A stretch of DNA of 17,242 nt, taken from assembly GCA_001953115.1 (NCBI GenBank), contig LSSL01000869.1:4184-21425 (forward strand). Reading direction: 5' to 3'. This DNA comes from Smittium mucronatum (Eukaryota > Kickxellomycota > Harpellomycetes > Harpellales > Legeriomycetaceae). A program made the position numbers and the translations under genes. Under the pieces are notes generated by a model that saw only the letters and a program-made list of their open reading frames with translations, was not told the DNA's origin and made no database searches. Of the stretch, positions 1 through 9,649 are shown one piece after another. Each line of letters opens with the position of its first letter. Positions within the stretch are counted from its first letter, which is position 1.

Positions 1-3
1 TTC

Positions 4-105
4 AAGTAGGCTGGATGGCTGAGGTTACGTGCAGTCATGAATTAAGCTCTTTTTCAATGAACAACAGTTCATTGAGCCTATTGAGCTCCTAATCAGAGCC
101 TACTT
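4..105 (+). repeat. Nested inverted repeats, long hairpin
   Basis: Three stems nest inside each other. The outer arm AAGTAGGCT (4-12) pairs perfectly with AGCCTACTT (97-105). AGCTC (45-49) pairs with GAGCT (83-87). The inner arm TCAATGAAC (54-62) pairs with GTTCATTGA (67-75) around a four-base AACA loop. As RNA this would fold into one long hairpin or branched arm of about 100 bases. In such AT-biased DNA, a 9-bp G/C-containing outer stem closing two further stems is unlikely to be pure chance. I found no match to spliceosomal RNA, SRP RNA or tRNA. It could also be a decayed palindrome of a transposon end. Confidence 0.45.
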
Positions 106-182
106 CTAACAGGATTAATATAATTAGGTTCCTACCCAAACGTGGGTTTGATCGACATGGCTTTCCTACAAATAGCTGTTAG
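106..182 (+). repeat. Second stem-loop next to first
   Basis: CTAACAG (106-112) is the exact reverse complement of CTGTTAG (176-182). The enclosed region holds a smaller hairpin, ACCCA (134-138) with TGGGT (143-147) around an AACG loop. The stem begins at the base immediately after the first hairpin ends, so the two could stack as adjacent domains of one RNA. No family was recognised. Confidence 0.35.
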
Positions 183-267
183 ACGCTGAGATCCAACTGA
201 CTGTTGAGCGCTGGAATTGTGCACTAAACTATGACTTAGCTGTGCTAAACCATCAGATTATCCTGTT

Positions 268-366
268 TCAATATGGATCTTCACCGGAATCGCTGAAATT
301 CGAATCGCTATCGCTGTCTCCACTACTTTCAACCAAGAATAGCACAACACTGTGTGAAATTTTAGT
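268..366 (-). CDS. Possible terminal exon, acidic Ser/Asp-rich C-terminus
   Basis: The - strand frame is open from a TAA at 367-369 to a TGA at 268-270, 32 codons with no Met start. The last part reads SGDSDSDSNFSDSGEDPY before the stop, a low-complexity acidic tail. Upstream on the same strand, a branch-point-like CTAAAC and the sequence TTTCACACAG ending at 350 look like a 3' splice site, so the coding exon could start at 349. G and C content is higher than in the flanking DNA, as expected for an exon. Acidic Ser/Asp tails occur in many nuclear proteins and in the N-termini of some transposases, so no function can be given. Chance openness over this length is common; the composition and the acceptor are the only support. 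Confidence 0.25.
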   Translation of the reverse strand, partial: TKISHSVVLFLVESSGDSDSDSNFSDSGEDPY

Positions 367-975
367 TTAGTTTACCTCGAATAGTAAAATTTTAAGATCC
401 CAAACCATGAAAAGGTATTCCACTCTTATGTGTGAAAAATTTGGCTTATTTTGGTAAAAAAATAGCATTTGAAATAAATGCTAAATTAATAACTAAGTCA
501 AATTATAATAATGATGTTTCTTTTTTATTGCAAAAATCGCCTTAATTTGATAAATACGTGTTTATTCGATCTAAATTATTTTATTGATACAAATCAATAT
601 TTACTATTATAACGCGTTTTAATAAAAATATTTCTACTTTTATTTTTCATTTAAGTTTATATCACTTTATCCAACACATAATCAGATATTTCAATTAATT
701 AATATTTTTGAAATTTTTTTTGAAAAATTGTTTCTATTTTCCAAAAAGCCAAGCTATCGAAATAAATGTAATTATTTCGCTGGTAGTCTAATATATAAAA
801 AAAATAGCAAAATTTTGAATAAATGTGGTATAATATGATTAAGAATAAATTTTTGACCAATCGATAGAAAATGTCACTATTTTTTTAAATTTTATAAAAA
901 GCCAATAAAAATAGATAGTTAAACAATCAAAATATTTTTTGATTATTTAATGATTTTTTTCGAATAATACGAATA

Positions 976-1045
976 TGCATTTTTGGTCGATAAATATAAA
1001 AATACTCTGTTTATTTAGACTATTTTTGCGATAATTTTCAAAGTT
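976..1045 (-). repeat. Dispersed repeat, copy D (reverse orientation)
   Basis: Read on the - strand, this contains a core TATATTTATCGACCAAAAA, nearly identical to the cores of copies A (1156-1262) and C (12300-12530). Upstream of the core it also shares an A-rich AAAAATAG-like segment with copy C. It lies about 110 bases from copy A in the opposite orientation, so the two could form the arms of an old fold-back or MITE-like element. Identity outside the core is low. Confidence 0.35.
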
Positions 1046-1155
1046 TTACCATTGAGTGCTGTGACTATCTATATACTACCATTTCATCTAATTTTATTTC
1101 TGCCATTTTCTATAATTAAGATGTTTTAATATATGAATTATACCTTTTCTTAAAA

Positions 1156-1262
1156 TCATGCATGAAAATGGTTAAATTTTAATACTTTATATTTATTGGC
1201 CAAAAAGTACAATAGATATCCAAATGTCAATTTTTAACGGTCCAATAGCCCTGAAACCTTAC
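1156..1262 (+). repeat. Dispersed repeat, copy A
   Basis: The core TATATTTATTGGCCAAAAA is followed by GATATCC and, 30 bases on, by CAATAGCCCTGAAACCTTA. Copy B at 6243-6412 shows the same blocks in the same order: CTATTTATTGGTAAAAA, AATATCC and CAACAGTCCTGAAACCCTTA. The shared order of three separated blocks supports common descent. No coding potential or family assignment is visible. Confidence 0.5.
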
Positions 1263-2398
1263 TAACGCTTCAAAAACTTTCAAAATTTTGATTATTATAT
1301 TTCAATTTGCCTTTTTATAATAATGTATTGCGTAGAATAGCTTTTTGGTAGCTTTTAACCCTTTCAGAGACAATTTTACAAAAAAAAAAAAATTCAAATA
1401 TATCAATAAAAAAAATTATTTGTAAATTGTTGAATAAATAAAGAAATTGAATCAATAGAAAATTTTTAATATAAACCAATAGGATCAAGGAAAATTTTTG
1501 ATCCGAAATTTTAAGCTATTTTCCTACATCACTTATGTCCAATATTTATCACGTTTCATATTCACTTGGTAAATTCACATTCTATTGGTATTATTTTTAC
1601 AAATGATAAATTTTAGTAAAAATATGGGGCACATTTAATAACCAAATTTAATTACACAAAAGATAGTAGCGAATTTAATTTTACCTAGGAGTGATTCTGA
1701 TATGTTTATACTTATTTTTAAGATCCAAAAACAACCAATGATCCGTTTTGTTTTATATTTTCTAACAAAAAAAAATTTTAGCATGTTTTAGGGCTTTATA
1801 ATCCCTAATGGAATTACCTTGCTTTTCAGTTATAATAAAGACGAATCTGAAATCTTATTAAAGATTTAGTTGGAACATAAAACTAAGCTAATGTTTTAAA
1901 ATTAATTAAAAAGTCATCATTTAAACTGAAATTTGATGTCTTGTCGTTTTTTTAATAAATTTTAGTGAATTGGGGTGCTTAGAAAATATTGAAGACGAAA
2001 GAGTAGAGTTGGTTTTTTTTCTAACACTAAACTGTTATCTAAATAAAATTAAATATAATATTTATCACCAAAAAAATTTTTTTCCTGAATTTGGTAACGG
2101 CTAAATCTTTATCTTATCACAAAAAAAAAGATCGAATTTTTCTTTTTTGGTTTTTTTGCTCACCTTTAATCTTTTTTTGCCATTTACAGCAATAATTGGA
2201 TTTTAAACATGATTTTAAATACCTCTGGTTAAACATATTTATCTAATTTTTATTTCTTATATTTATTTTTTCATCTGGGTGGATATCACTGTAAAGTATA
2301 TACACCGTATTTGTTTCTATCAGATGTATACCTAAATAAATTTAGAGGAAGCATTTATTTATTTTTTATTCATAAAAAAAAATGATAAATTGGAGCAA

Positions 2399-2690
2399 AA
2401 CAGAAGTATGCTTTGGGGTGGATGAAGATAGACCAAAAAAAAAAAACTCAAGACAACCTAAACCGAAAAAATGTTTTTTTTTATTTTATTACTATCATAA
2501 AAAATAATAAGAAAAGTTGTATCACAATAATAAAAATAGAAGAATACTATAACCAGACGAATTTAGATCATTATTTTCAAACAAAAACTATTATTATGGT
2601 ATAAATGAAGAGAATCCTCAAATATTATTAAAAAATTTAAAGAATTTTTTTTTCTAGTAATGCTTTACAAATAATTTTTTTTTAAAGGAT
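2399..2690 (+). pseudogene. Possible mariner transposase fragment, C-terminal half
   Basis: A 63-codon open frame (2413-2604) contains IDQK and NRKNVFF (residues 17-23). These resemble the mariner stretch that runs from a Lys-rich helix into NRKGVVFH just before the second catalytic Asp. The Asp itself is not present. Further on, a one-base shift gives PDEF...LF, then an Asn/Glu/Leu-rich helix and a LKNFF segment, in the order seen after the SPDLAPSDY motif of mariner transposases. Stops follow at once. If real, this is a frameshifted and partly deleted relic with no function. The similarity is weak and the DNA is very A-rich, which favours Lys/Asn-rich translations by chance. I rate it a lead rather than a call. 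Confidence 0.25.
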
Positions 2691-2692
2691 AG

Positions 2693-2845
2693 GATTTAAA
2701 GTGGTTTATAAAAAAAAATTGTGTACCCGAAGTACTAACCAGTAAAAATAGCTGGAATTTTGAAGTAATTCTAGATGAGCTGGATGAATTTTGCGAGAAA
2801 AAACTCAAAAATAATAATAATGGAAGTAGACCCTATATTTTTTGA
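2693..2845 (+). pseudogene. Open frame, maybe mariner N-terminal piece
   Basis: The frame is open for 50 codons between TAG (2690-2692) and TGA (2843-2845), with no Met start. It includes CVPEVLTSKNSWNF and then EVILDELDEFCEKKL, an amphipathic, soluble-looking sequence with two Trp and balanced charge. The VP-x-x-LT-x-KN spacing recalls the linker after the helix-turn-helix region of mariner transposases, where VPHELT followed by KN is typical. No GDE catalytic motif follows. G+C is somewhat higher than in neighbours. It sits directly after another possible mariner fragment and 350 bases before a better one on the opposite strand. It may instead be an exon of an unrelated gene. Confidence 0.28.
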
Positions 2846-3199
2846 TATGAGCAAATTCTGAATTCTATTAATATATTTATTGCATTAAATAATATTTATT
2901 AAATTTTTGTGATTTACAGAGCGTTTATATTGAAGTGAAATACAAAATAGCAAACTTGAGATATCAGGTTGTTTTTTTTAAGGATTTCAGACTCATTACT
3001 GAGATTTTCACTATATTTTTAGGTACCATAAATAATGAAAAATCTTCCACTATCTTATGTTTTTTAAACGAGGCAAAAGAATATTTTTGAAATATGGATG
3101 CATTTTTTGTGTATCTAATCTTGTATCTGATTCAGAATCTAAAATGAAATTTAACTTAGAATGTTTTAATCCTTTTTTCAGAAGAAATAAATGCTGGGC

Positions 3200-3530
3200 T
3201 CATACCCGGATAAACATAAAAAACTTTATCAGATTTAACACAAACATATTCAAAGAAAATATCAAAAAAAAGTTTTTTTTATTCGAAATTCTCCTAATGA
3301 AGGTTTTTTTTGAACTGTTTTGATACCTTTTTGAAAAAAATGGAGCGAATTCTTCGATTAAAATTTTTTTTAGATAAAATAAAAACCAAATATATTTGTA
3401 TAAAGCAAAATCAGGTGATTGATATATCATTATCTTTATTAGAGCACTAAATATTGTCTTTAAAGGTTCATAATGATGATAAAAAAAATGTCTCATGGGG
3501 GGGGGGGTCTTAGTTTAAATTATCTGGTTT
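3200..3530 (-). pseudogene. Mariner-like transposase remnant, C-terminal catalytic part
   Basis: The longest frame in the window, 98 codons from ATG at 3496, carries EPLKTIFSAL (residues 10-19), then YQSPDFALYKYIWFLFYLKK (25-44), then EEF and KKTFIRRI (63-70). Mariner transposases have at this place a K-T-x-L-x-AL helix, YSPDLAPSDY-x-LF with an LK helix, and a later K-x-F-x-RRGI. The order and spacing fit. In active mariners the D of SDY is the third catalytic Asp; here the aligned residue is Lys34, so the copy cannot be active. Upstream, past a run of 11 C on this strand, a shifted frame gives HE where HDN holds the second Asp, and before that PDNLN followed by a stop. This is a dead, frameshifted fragment. 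No terminal inverted repeats or TA duplications were identified. Confidence 0.45.
3497..3507 (+). repeat. Run of 11 G
   Basis: An uninterrupted G11 sits in DNA that is about four fifths A+T, just upstream (on the - strand) of the mariner-like frame. Shorter G or C runs recur at 6172-6178 (C7), 6996-7003 (C8), 9882-9887 (G6) and 10688-10695 (G8). The length here may be uncertain because of sequencing slippage. Confidence 0.9.
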
Positions 3531-5611
3531 TTTTCAAATATAGGAAAAAAAAATGAGAAGTGATAAAATTCCTAATTTTTTAAAGCTGAAATATTCCAAA
3601 GACTTTACTTGGTTATGAAGATGATTAAATCGAATTTTTAGTTTTCGAAAAAGTGGAAAGCAGTAATTTCGGGTGATATTATAAAAGATTCAATTTCTCA
3701 AATGATATAACAAAAAATTTGAGGGATTTTAGCTTCATAGTTTTGAGTTAAATGAAGTGAATACTTTCAGATATATTTTTATTGGGAATTAAATATAAAA
3801 TTACCAAATTTAAAGAAATATTTTGCTTATGATTGAGTTTCTATATTAGCTGGAAATTTCACATTTTTATTATAACTTGCAAAAATAGAAAATTTTTCGT
3901 GTTATTGATACTTATTTAGAAGCAAATGGAAAAAGAGAAAGGCCAAAATCAGTAAAATAAGATTTTAGTCTCACAATGGAAACTTTATTTATTTAATTTA
4001 TTTAATTGTATCATTATTGAAATAAAAAAATCATATAAGATATAAAAAAAATTGTTTAAAATTAGTACAAAAATAAATATCAGGGAATGAAATTTTGTTT
4101 AAATCTTGTATTATAGTGTTTATATTATCATTTTACCACGAAAATATCGATTTTTTGTTAAAATACATCTTCAGATATATCATGATAAATTAAAAGGAAA
4201 AATTAGCCGGTTTTATGATTATATTTAAAAGATAGCGAATGGATTAAACCTTTTATTCAGTAAAGAGACTGTTTTATGATTTCCCCAATACGATATTCGT
4301 GAATCATTTAGTCTTTCCAATAATACCTATTAAAAATTTTCAAAAAATAAATAAATCTAAGTTTAAATCTAAAATTAAACCTCATTTAATTATGAAGTGA
4401 TCACTGATTTTAGCCTTTTAAGTTTAAATAAATAAATTATATCTCATAACTGTAAAATCGATATTTTTTGTCTGTCTAAAATAACAGAAATATAATCAAT
4501 ATATATGAAATTTTATTAATGAATTAAAAAGAATAATTTGAAAATTTTATTTATTTAAATATTTAATATTTATCTATCTTCCGGACACCTTACAGAAAGG
4601 TAAGCTCGAAATATATCCATTTAATTTAATTTTCTATATACCATTTTATTTTTTCAAAATAAGAAAGAAGCGGTTTTAACTATAAAATATAATATGATTT
4701 TTCTAATGTTCAAAATTGAGAAAAATAAATAATCTAATAAAAAACTCATTTCGAATATTCCAAGATTAAAAAAAATAATCACTGAAATTATTATTTTAAT
4801 CAAATAATTTTGATTCCATCCGATAAAAAATCTTTATTGATTTTTTGGTTAAGGATTTAATTTTTTAGTGACAAAAAATTCAGAGGAAGGGATATTTTGC
4901 TAAAGAAAAGAAAATTTTTGTTTTTTGTGTGAGATTTAGGATTTCGGCGATTTTAACTCGAAGATCAGATAAAAATTTGGTAATATTTTTTTAATTGGTT
5001 AGTTTTAATTTATAAATTTTAATCTGATAAATCCTCACATTTTTTTACTATAAGTTTATCTAGCCTAATTTTTTTGTGGAAATAGGAGGTTAATATCGAC
5101 AAATTAAATGCTTTTTATTTCGAATCCACTTCAAGAAATTGCTATTAATCTCTAATATTTTTTTTGATTATTATTTTGCATACATATTCAAAAAAAGGAC
5201 TTTTTTGATCGGACTTCTGTAGATCTGGCTTGACATAATTAAAGCCAATGGAAAATTATAAAAAAAAACTCATGATTTAATTCTTTTGATTCCGATATTT
5301 AGTAAGTATTACGATTAGCAGAATCTTAAGTAAATTTGTTTTATATTGCTAAATTTCTGTCCACGTAATGGTGATTTTTTTTTTGAAGAAATCAAAGAGA
5401 CATAAATATTAAAATTAGAAATGGCATGAAATTCTCCACCTTTAAAAAAGTAGTAAATAGATTGAGAAGATTGATTATTAACTATTGTCTCATTTGGTTT
5501 AAAAATATATTGAGTTCTTATTTTCGATATTTAGAATATTATTATCTGAAAATTTAAAATTATCCAACCACAAAAATGCTTTTTAATAAGATGATTTTTA
5601 TTTTACTAAAA
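3531..5611. other. AT-rich non-coding stretch
   Basis: I see no gene, RNA or mobile-element signature. Short TTTA/ATTT-type repeats occur, for example at 3984-4007, and there are frequent A/T runs. It is probably decayed repeat-derived DNA. Confidence 0.55.
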
Positions 5612-5640
5612 GTGAGAGAGATTTTTCGAAACACTGGCCC
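5612..5640 (+). repeat. Short dispersed repeat, copy 1
   Basis: GTGAGA, a T run, then AAACACTGGCCC. The stretch at 8393-8420 has the same order (GTGAGA, T run, AAAACACTGACCT), with most of about 28 positions identical. Flanking sequence does not align obviously, so this may be the conserved end of an old element. Confidence 0.4.
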
Positions 5641-5703
5641 TTAAAGGTTAAAGTATATTTTAATTAAGTTTATAACGAAAATAGGTTGGATTAAGTTCTA
5701 AAC

Positions 5704-5770
5704 TGGAGTATTTTTACTCCAAATTAAATAAGGTATTAAGAAATTACAGCCTTTAGTATTATTAATACTA
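5704..5770 (+). repeat. Two adjacent perfect hairpins
   Basis: TGGAGTA (5704-5710) pairs with TACTCCA (5715-5721) around TTTT. TAGTATT (5754-5760) pairs with AATACTA (5764-5770) around ATT. Both are seven base pairs. They could be a regulatory or transposon-end structure, but small AT hairpins are expected often in this composition. Confidence 0.35.
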
Positions 5771-6171
5771 GATTATATATCCAAAAAAACCATTAATAAA
5801 ATAGAAATTTTGTCTAACGATATCAAAATAAAATTTAATAATATGGATTTAATATCATTCCATGATATGAATGTATTTATTTATTTAAAGTAAGGTGATT
5901 TTTTCTATAAATTTCAAGATATTTTTTTTAAAAAAAAGCATATTATTTTTTTACAAGCCTCCACATATTTCTAATATTCAATTATCAAATATTCAATACA
6001 GTCGAATTGATCTAAGTGCAATCACAAAACTACGTATAAATTAAATATATTCCTTTATCTTAAAAGTTCTCTTCTAAAAAATCCAATTGAATAAAAAAGC
6101 TTTTTTCATTGGAAAAAAGTTTTAAAGTTAGTAAAAAGTCTCTTTTTTTTTTCCAAAAATATATTAATTTT

Positions 6172-6178
6172 CCCCCCC
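6172..6178 (+). repeat. Run of 7 C
   Basis: This is a C7 tract in AT-rich DNA, about 65 bases before dispersed-repeat copy B. Confidence 0.9.
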
Positions 6179-6242
6179 TGGATAAAATGTTTAATCTAGG
6201 TGCAATTACTATTTGTGTAGTAAAATTTAGTCTAATTTTCCC

Positions 6243-6412
6243 ATCGATGATTTTGCATGGTTAATTTTGTATTGAAAAATGAAATTTGTGTATTTTTTAA
6301 AATTATACATCGAAAAAATTCAAATCTTAAGTATCTCTATTTATTGGTAAAAAAATATACGAAATATCCGGTATATGAATTGATAGAATAACAACAGTCC
6401 TGAAACCCTTAA
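6243..6412 (+). repeat. Dispersed repeat, copy B
   Basis: This aligns with copy C over TGAAAAATGA, a TATTTTTTAAAA block and CTATTTATTGGTAAAAA. It aligns with copy A over the last block, ending CAACAGTCCTGAAACCCTTA. It therefore bridges A and C and shows that all belong to one family at least 150 bases long. No open frame runs through it. Confidence 0.5.
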
Positions 6413-6995
6413 TTTATCACATCTCACCAAATAAAAATGTATCTATTGCTATTTTCTGCCAAATATAATATTATATAATTTATACATAAATTTAGTGTTT
6501 TTAAAAGTGACTTAATTTACAAATATTTTTTGAGATTGAGCATTATATTTCCATTTTCATATTATAAGAATTAAATCTCGGTTATCATTTCATAGTATGT
6601 GTACTTAATGGATATGCGCCCTTGCTTATATAACTGTGGAACATTAATATTATATTCTCGTCTATCAGAAAAAAGTATCTATATTACTTCAACATAACAT
6701 TAATTCATATTAAAAATACATAAATGATTTCATAAACTTTCATTTTACTATTTATTATTCTTTAAATTGAACATTTTTGTTTCAAAATAATCAATTTTAA
6801 ATTTTTTATCTGATACAGGATTATTTACTGTTTATTTAACAGGGCTGGTTATATACGACAAGTTTTTTTTTAACTATGCAACAAAAAAAAATAAATTATA
6901 AGTGCTATAATGGATAAATATGTGACATCTATTTTTCTACTTGAAATACAAAAAAAAAATACAGTAATATTGCTCCAATCGCACTATTTATCATT

Positions 6996-7003
6996 CCCCC
7001 CCC
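6996..7003 (+). repeat. Run of 8 C
   Basis: This is a C8 tract in otherwise AT-rich sequence, with no associated open frame. Confidence 0.9.
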
Positions 7004-7535
7004 TTAAATAGTATTTTCTTCTATCATTTACATTAAGTATTGGTAATTTTATTTTATTTTCCATAGCCTGGTTAAAAAAATCAATTGAAACCTATAAAAA
7101 GCTATTTTTATTTAAAAATACGATATAGGTACAATAAAACTCTCATTCTGATAAAATAATGGTCTATAATAGACTCCAAATTTAGTTTGAAACCAATATT
7201 AACTCAAAAAGAAATTTTAAACTAACATATTACCAAGATTTTTACTAAATAATTTAATTTTGCCAAGTTAAATTTAGCTTATATGAACCTAGAATTTCGG
7301 AATAAAACTAAAAATAACGATATTTTTATCCAATTCAAATGCTGTATTTTTTTTATTTTTTTGGTTTATAATATTTGCTATAGAATAACATATCTTATAA
7401 TACGCTTAGAAAAATCGAAAATATAAATAAAAAACTAACTAGATTAATATATTCTGATTATATTTTTCAGAAAATTTAGATAATCTTAATTTACTTCTAC
7501 TCTCGATTATAATATAGATTTTTAATTTAACCTAG

Positions 7536-7559
7536 TATATATTTATATATATATATATT
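7536..7559 (+). repeat. TA dinucleotide repeat
   Basis: A TA/AT microsatellite of about 24 bases with one interruption (TTT). Confidence 0.85.
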
Positions 7560-8392
7560 GGGTTTAGTTTGGGAATTGTTTTGATTCTGTAAAAATTAGA
7601 TGCGTTCAATTACAATATCAGGTATCATATTTGCAAAAAAATCAATAATATTGAAAAAAAAAAAAACTTTTACTCTATAATTAACCTTAATATTTTATAA
7701 AGTGATTTAAATTGAATTGATCAAGTTTTTTTTCCCCTGATATGTTTATGACTTTAATATAAATCGATCAATATTTGAATATAGTTTTAGCTCAAATAAT
7801 TACTTATCGAGTCTAATGTTTTAAAAATAAGACATTATCACAAAAAAATTAAACCAAAGTAGTGGGTCTAGGTTTTGTAAATTGGTAATATCTTATGTAT
7901 AAATTTTAATATTAAACAATTTATTTTAGTAATATCATTAAAATTCAGAACCCATAAACTTGCACCAATTATTATGGCTTTATTAAAATATCAAAGTTGA
8001 TGGTAAAATATTTTTTTATAATTTCTTTAGAATATAAATGCGAAGTGTATCTTTTTTTTTTCTTTTTTGGTATTGGTTATTTAAAAATCTTGTAGTAAAT
8101 AAAGTATTCTAATAATTTAATTTTAGTACTAATTGAAGTGCATCATTTCAAAAAAAAAAAATTATATTGGAGTTATTTCCATGGGATAAATCTCTAATTT
8201 CTGTAAAAAATGTTAGAATTGTACAAAAATTTATTAAATATTATGAATTTAATTTAAAAAACTGATTAAAAAAATGCTTTTTTGTTTAAAATCTGATTTC
8301 GTGTGTTTTTAAATCTGATTTTGTTCTTTTATAGTTAATAAAAAATGTGACCAATAAACTTCTTTCAGCCTTATCCACATGTATTTTTTCGG

Positions 8393-8420
8393 GTGAGAAT
8401 TTTTTTTAAAACACTGACCT
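8393..8420 (+). repeat. Short dispersed repeat, copy 2
   Basis: This is the partner of 5612-5640 in the same orientation, sharing GTGAGA, a T run and AAACACTG-x-CC. Confidence 0.4.
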
Positions 8421-8774
8421 ATTCATTCAGATTAGAAAAAAAGTCAAATTATTTAGGAAATTTACTATTTTTAACTTCATCAATTTACTTTGGAGCTTAG
8501 AAATATTTATACATGTATATTTTATAATTGAAATATCATGTTATTACCATTAAATTCCATTTTTTCATTTTTCAAAAAAATTATAATATTGCTTCATATA
8601 TTAACTTTATCATTTCTAAAATAAATTTTTAAATTTTTAAATCGGATGCTTCGCCTCTTGTGTTTTAAAATTAAATTTAAAAAATGGGGATAGGTGGTTT
8701 TTCTCAACCAAAAATTAAATTTTATAAATAAAAATAGTAAAATTGCTTCAAATCTTTCTTAATACTTTTAAATG

Positions 8775-8803
8775 AATAAAAATAAAAATAAAAATAAAAA
8801 TAA
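8775..8803 (+). repeat. AAAAAT hexamer microsatellite
   Basis: Nearly five tandem copies of a six-base AATAAA/AAAAAT unit without interruption. Confidence 0.9.
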
Positions 8804-9229
8804 TTTGTATATTTTGCTAGAAAAATGAATATTATACAATGAGCGTGATTTTCAAAATATCAGAAATAAAAGTATTTAAATAATAATATAAATCGGATAT
8901 ATAAAATTTTGATCTAATTTAATGATAGAATTCTTAGAAAATAAATTCGTATAGATTTTTTTTATAGAAATCTTATTTTAAAAAAAGAATCCTAATTTAT
9001 TTATGTGTATTAGTATTAAAAAAAATTAAAATGTTTGTAGCAGAAAAAAAAAGAATAATATTATAAGAAAAAAATAATTAAATTTGATATAAAAGATTAT
9101 GTAAAGTAACGTATTAAAATAATTTCATTTAATAATCATTTATTATTAAAAAAAACATTATCAAATTATATATAAATAGATAAAAAACACTTTAAATTCA
9201 AGAATAAATATTATCAATTTTTTCCCGGA

Positions 9230-9605
9230 AACTATATAAAATAGCTTTCTTTGTGAATAAACTTTATTAAAGACAAAAAAACATAATTTAGCTTCAATAA
9301 TGTTCATCTTCCTGCCGAAAATTGAAAATATCAGAATCCTTCGAACTAAATCATCCGATAAATACCTTTTTCTTTATTTAGCTGATTTTAATTTCTCAAT
9401 ATTACATATATTTCTCTGTATTCAAAAAATATATACCGAGGTTAAAAAATTTTCTTCAATTTATGATTACAAGTATTTTACTCGTTAAATGAGCGTCACT
9501 AAAATTTTACACAGCTTCATGATAATACTGATTATAATATTGGAAAAAGCTCACGCTCCTTTGATGATAGCCATTTTAAAGGATGAAAATCTCAAAAAAA
9601 GATAA
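9230..9605. other. Open segments on both strands, possible decayed gene
   Basis: Several medium open frames overlap here. On the + strand, 9300-9488 has 62 codons starting MFIFLPKIENIRIL. It is followed directly by ATG at 9489 and 38 codons to TAA at 9603, starting MSVTKILHSFMIILIIILEK and continuing AHAP, which resembles a signal peptide. On the - strand, the same DNA gives HPLKWLSSKERELFPIL (about 9537-9590). It also gives a frame open from about 9385 leftwards containing YLSDDLVRRILIFSIFGRK. The - strand pieces are hydrophilic and follow the 9650-9958 fragment in the same direction. Hydrophobic reading on one strand is the usual mirror of hydrophilic coding on the other, so I lean to the - strand. 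The HPLKW...FPIL phrase faintly recalls the C-terminal dimerisation region of hAT transposases, but it is too short to call. Confidence 0.22.
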
Positions 9606-9649
9606 TCCAATCAGATATTTATATTTCGTGACATTTAATATTGACAATT

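Larger units (their letters stand above)
1..360. other. GC-richer, structured block at left edge
   Basis: This block has visibly more G and C than the following 17 kb, and it lacks the long A and T runs that fill the rest of the window. The change to AT-rich sequence falls at about 360-410. Seen in it: several perfect inverted repeats (listed separately), a short direct repeat TTCCTAC at 129-135 and 163-169, and a small stem TTAGC/GCTAA at 236-248 with a 3-base loop. A stretch at 144-152 (GGGTTTGAT) loosely recalls a tRNA T-arm, but no acceptor stem or anticodon arm surrounds it. It may be the end of a transcribed unit (structured RNA, untranslated region or terminal exon) or a younger inserted element cut by the window edge. 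I do not recognise a family. Confidence 0.5.
370..2398. other. AT-rich non-coding stretch
   Basis: There is no open frame of note on either strand. It contains many A/T runs, for example 13 A at 1379-1391. The only structure I can support is the inverted pair of dispersed-repeat copies at 976-1045 and 1156-1262. It is likely intergenic or intronic DNA made of very old, decayed repeats. Confidence 0.6.
6413..9229. other. AT-rich non-coding stretch with simple repeats
   Basis: There is no supported gene. Besides the items listed separately (C8, TA repeat, AAAAAT repeat, second copy of the 28-base repeat), only A/T homopolymers and unremarkable AT-rich sequence are seen. Confidence 0.55.

Noticed and set aside
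15..155. Possible tRNA or tRNA-derived SINE (TGGCTGAGGTTACG and GGTTTGATC)
   Set aside because: The two box-like segments are over 110 bases apart and no cloverleaf arms pair around them.
3057..3323. 88-codon + strand frame starting MFFKRGKRIFLKYG
   Set aside because: It overlaps the opposite-strand mariner-like frame in part, is rich in Lys, Phe and Asn as expected from A/T runs, and shows no motif I can recognise.
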